From CAZRVH01 sp964624905 (GTDB lineage Bacteria; Patescibacteriota; Gracilibacteria; Peribacterales; Peribacteraceae): a DNA stretch of 22,625 nucleotides. Positions 20,702 to 22,625 of this stretch are shown in pieces. The notes under the pieces are model-generated. The model worked only from the letters and a program-made list of their open reading frames with translations. It was not told the DNA's origin and ran no database searches. Numbering within the stretch: position 1 is the first letter of the stretch; each line of letters starts with the position of its first letter. The DNA is taken from NCBI GenBank assembly GCA_964624905.1, contig CAZUYK010000016.1, positions 1-22,625 of the forward strand, written 5' to 3'. The position numbers and the translations under genes were made by a program.

Positions 20702-22625
20702 ATGGTCACGTTCCTCCGATTCTTCTTCTGGCCGATTATCTGGGCATGCGTCTGGATCGCAGGCACCGCCTATGAATCCGACATTTGGATGAGGGTATGG
20801 AACTGGTATATCGCCGATCCGTGGAACGGCACGATGATCCTCGTTGGCGCGTATTTGGGATGGCGCATGTTCGCCACGTCGGTCCGCTTCTTGTTCGCGT
20901 ATTGGAAATCGAAAAAACTCGTGTCCATGAAGGTTCTCTTGCCTCGCTCCGATAGCAAGATCGACCAGGAGAAGCGCACCGAAAAGGATTTCAAGGAAAA
21001 GATCGCGATCATGGAACAGCTGTACCGCGCGTTATGGGAGGTACGCAGCCTCACGTTCTGGCAGGGCATCATGTATTGGATGTTCCGCGATATCGTGATG
21101 AGTTTCGAGCTGTACGCGGAGAAGAACGAACTGATGTTCTTCGTCGTCGTGCAGCCGAGCTTGGTGTCGATCATCGAAAAACAGATCACCGCTTTCTACC
21201 CCGACGCCGAGGTGACCGTGCAGCAGACGCCGGACATCGCGCCCAAGGGCATGAAGGTCGTGGGATACAACATGACGCTGCAGAAGAAATTCATGTATCC
21301 CATCCGCACGTACGAGCAGATGCAGGACGATCCGTTGAACGACATGGCGAACGTCGTGAGCAAGCTCGACGACGGGGAGATCGCCGCGGTCCAGATGGTC
21401 TTCAAGCCGTCGTTTTCCAACAGGTGGGGCAAGACCGCGCGCAAATTCGCGTCCACCAAATTCAAGGGGAACAAGGAAAGTTTCGCGTCGAAGATCCCCA
21501 TCATCGCCCCCATCGTCCGCCTGCTCATGGGATACGACGAGCAGGGCAAGAGCAACGCCCCTGGCGCTTCGCACGGCGATTCCTTCGTCCGCATGATCCA
21601 GCCCGAGGAAGAATTGTACAAGCACATGGGCGAGAAGGCGGGCATGAGTTGGTTCCATTGCAGCATCCGCGTCATGGCCGCCAGCAAGTCGCGCAAGACG
21701 GCGCTCGATATCACGAACAACCTACAGGTCGCATTCAACGTGTTCCGCGACCTGTACGGCAACTCGTTCCAGAACCGACGCATGTTCGTCGATTTCTTCC
21801 CGCTCGCCTTGAACCAGCCGATCTTCGTGTGGCTTTGGAAAAGCCGCCTCAACGCGTTCATGCACAAGGATTGCCTGCTCGTCGAAAAGGAAATGGCGGG
21901 ACTGTTCCATTTCCCGGACAGCCGTTACAACAAGATCCCGATCATCCAATGGATTTCCTACAAGGTATTGCCCCCTCCGCCGAACATCCCGAAGGAGGGT
22001 ATCCTGCTCGGACTCAACCGTTATCGCGCGCAAGACACCGAGATCCGCTTCCTCCCCAAGGACCGTACCCGCCACCAGTACATCATCGGAAAATCCGGTT
22101 GCGGCAAGTCGTCGCTGCTTCATTACCAAGCGCGCCAGGATATCGCGAACGGGGAGGGCGTATGCGTGGTTGATCCGCACGGGGACCTTATCGAGGACGT
22201 ATTGGCGCACGTGCCGAAAGAACGGGCCAAGGACATCGTCGTGTTCGATCCCTCCGACGGCGAGCGGCCGATGGGTCTCAACCTGCTTGAAGCGAAGACC
22301 GACGAGGAGAAGGACCGCGCCTCGCTGGACGCGATGGAAATCTTCATCAAGCTGTTCGGAAACGAGATCTTCGGGCCGCGCATCCAGCACTACTTCCGCA
22401 ACGGATGCCTCACGCTGATGGATGACGAGGAGGAGGGCGCGACGCTCATCGACGTGCCCCGCCTGTTCGTGGACGACGAGTTCCAGCGTTACAAGGTCGC
22501 CAAGTGCCGCAACGTCGTCGTGCGAAGTTTCTGGGAGAATGAGATCGCGAAGACGGGCGCGCGCGAGAAGGAGGAAATGATCCCGTACTTCAGCGCCAAG
22601 TTCGGACCGTTCATCACCAACTCCA
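20702..22625 (+). CDS. Type IV secretion-type ATPase/coupling protein (3' end outside window)
   Basis: 641 residues are visible and the frame is open at the window edge. Two N-terminal membrane helices are at about 4-23 and 43-66. A roughly 380-residue soluble domain of the kind preceding the ATPase in CPR secretion proteins follows. The P-loop domain has Walker A GKSGCGKSS (463-471) and Walker B VCVVDPHGDL with D491, the VirD4/TraG/HerA-like signature. It would couple ATP hydrolysis to DNA or protein transport at the inner membrane. The ATG at 20702 is the first after an in-frame TAA at 20678-20680. Its leader is C-rich with no Shine-Dalgarno. The 184-bp gap from the RlpA-like gene contains a T8 run at 20643-20651 after ctaattag, possibly a weak terminator. 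Confidence 0.9.
   Translation, partial: MVTFLRFFFWPIIWACVWIAGTAYESDIWMRVWNWYIADPWNGTMILVGAYLGWRMFATSVRFLFAYWKSKKLVSMKVLLPRSDSKIDQEKRTEKDFKEKIAIMEQLYRALWEVRSLTFWQGIMYWMFRDIVMSFELYAEKNELMFFVVVQPSLVSIIEKQITAFYPDAEVTVQQTPDIAPKGMKVVGYNMTLQKKFMYPIRTYEQMQDDPLNDMANVVSKLDDGEIAAVQMVFKPSFSNRWGKTARKFASTKFKGNKESFASKIPIIAPIVRLLMGYDEQGKSNAPGASHGDSFVRMIQPEEELYKHMGEKAGMSWFHCSIRVMAASKSRKTALDITNNLQVAFNVFRDLYGNSFQNRRMFVDFFPLALNQPIFVWLWKSRLNAFMHKDCLLVEKEMAGLFHFPDSRYNKIPIIQWISYKVLPPPPNIPKEGILLGLNRYRAQDTEIRFLPKDRTRHQYIIGKSGCGKSSLLHYQARQDIANGEGVCVVDPHGDLIEDVLAHVPKERAKDIVVFDPSDGERPMGLNLLEAKTDEEKDRASLDAMEIFIKLFGNEIFGPRIQHYFRNGCLTLMDDEEEGATLIDVPRLFVDDEFQRYKVAKCRNVVVRSFWENEIAKTGAREKEEMIPYFSAKFGPFITNS

Noticed and set aside
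21034..22173. 379-codon plus-strand frame rich in Arg, Gln and His
   Set aside because: It is an out-of-frame reading of the secretion ATPase, whose own frame is open from 20702 to the window end with Walker A and B motifs.

Overview
The window looks like chromosome from a Candidate Phyla Radiation (Patescibacteria) bacterium, possibly Peregrinibacteria-like. This is inference from three things: a CPR-style type IV secretion (T4SS) pilin, a CPR-style secretion ATPase with two N-terminal membrane segments, and many large secreted or membrane proteins without clear relatives. Coding DNA is G+C rich, and TGA is used as a stop (gyrB, the pilin, the 3D-domain protein), so the code is not the UGA=Gly code of Gracilibacteria. 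Few starts have a Shine-Dalgarno sequence.

Layout. 1-3.9 kb is housekeeping: the 3' part of gyrB, an A+T-rich patch with two palindromic repeats and a small GIY-YIG nuclease gene, and hisS. 4.0-7.8 kb (minus strand) holds three unrecognised proteins: a 624-residue coiled-coil/Pro-Ala-Gln-rich protein with its own consensus promoter, and a two-gene operon of membrane/coiled-coil proteins running from a near-perfect promoter to a strong hairpin terminator. A divergent promoter region at 7.94-8.05 kb also drives a 1773-residue surface protein. That protein has a signal peptide, an internal pair of membrane segments, six DUF11-type units, two SpaA-like domains and a C-terminal LPQTG sorting signal, and it ends at a textbook terminator. 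A small unknown gene follows. 14.1-14.5 kb holds an intact tRNA-His flanked by two broken copies.

14.5-22.6 kb is an envelope/secretion region. A two-gene minus-strand operon encodes a T4SS-type pilin and a PKD-domain membrane protein with a roughly 270-residue proline-rich tail. On the plus strand are an M24 Xaa-Pro peptidase, a 3D-domain protein with three peptidoglycan-binding modules, an RlpA-like protein with SLH-like repeats, and a T4SS ATPase that runs off the window.

Taken together, the pilin, PKD receptor-like protein, two predicted wall-cleaving proteins, ATPase and giant wall-anchored protein suggest a dispersed pilus/secretion and surface-attachment apparatus. This functional link is inferred from proximity and family roles, not shown. 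gyrB (5' end) and the ATPase (3' end) are cut by the window edges.
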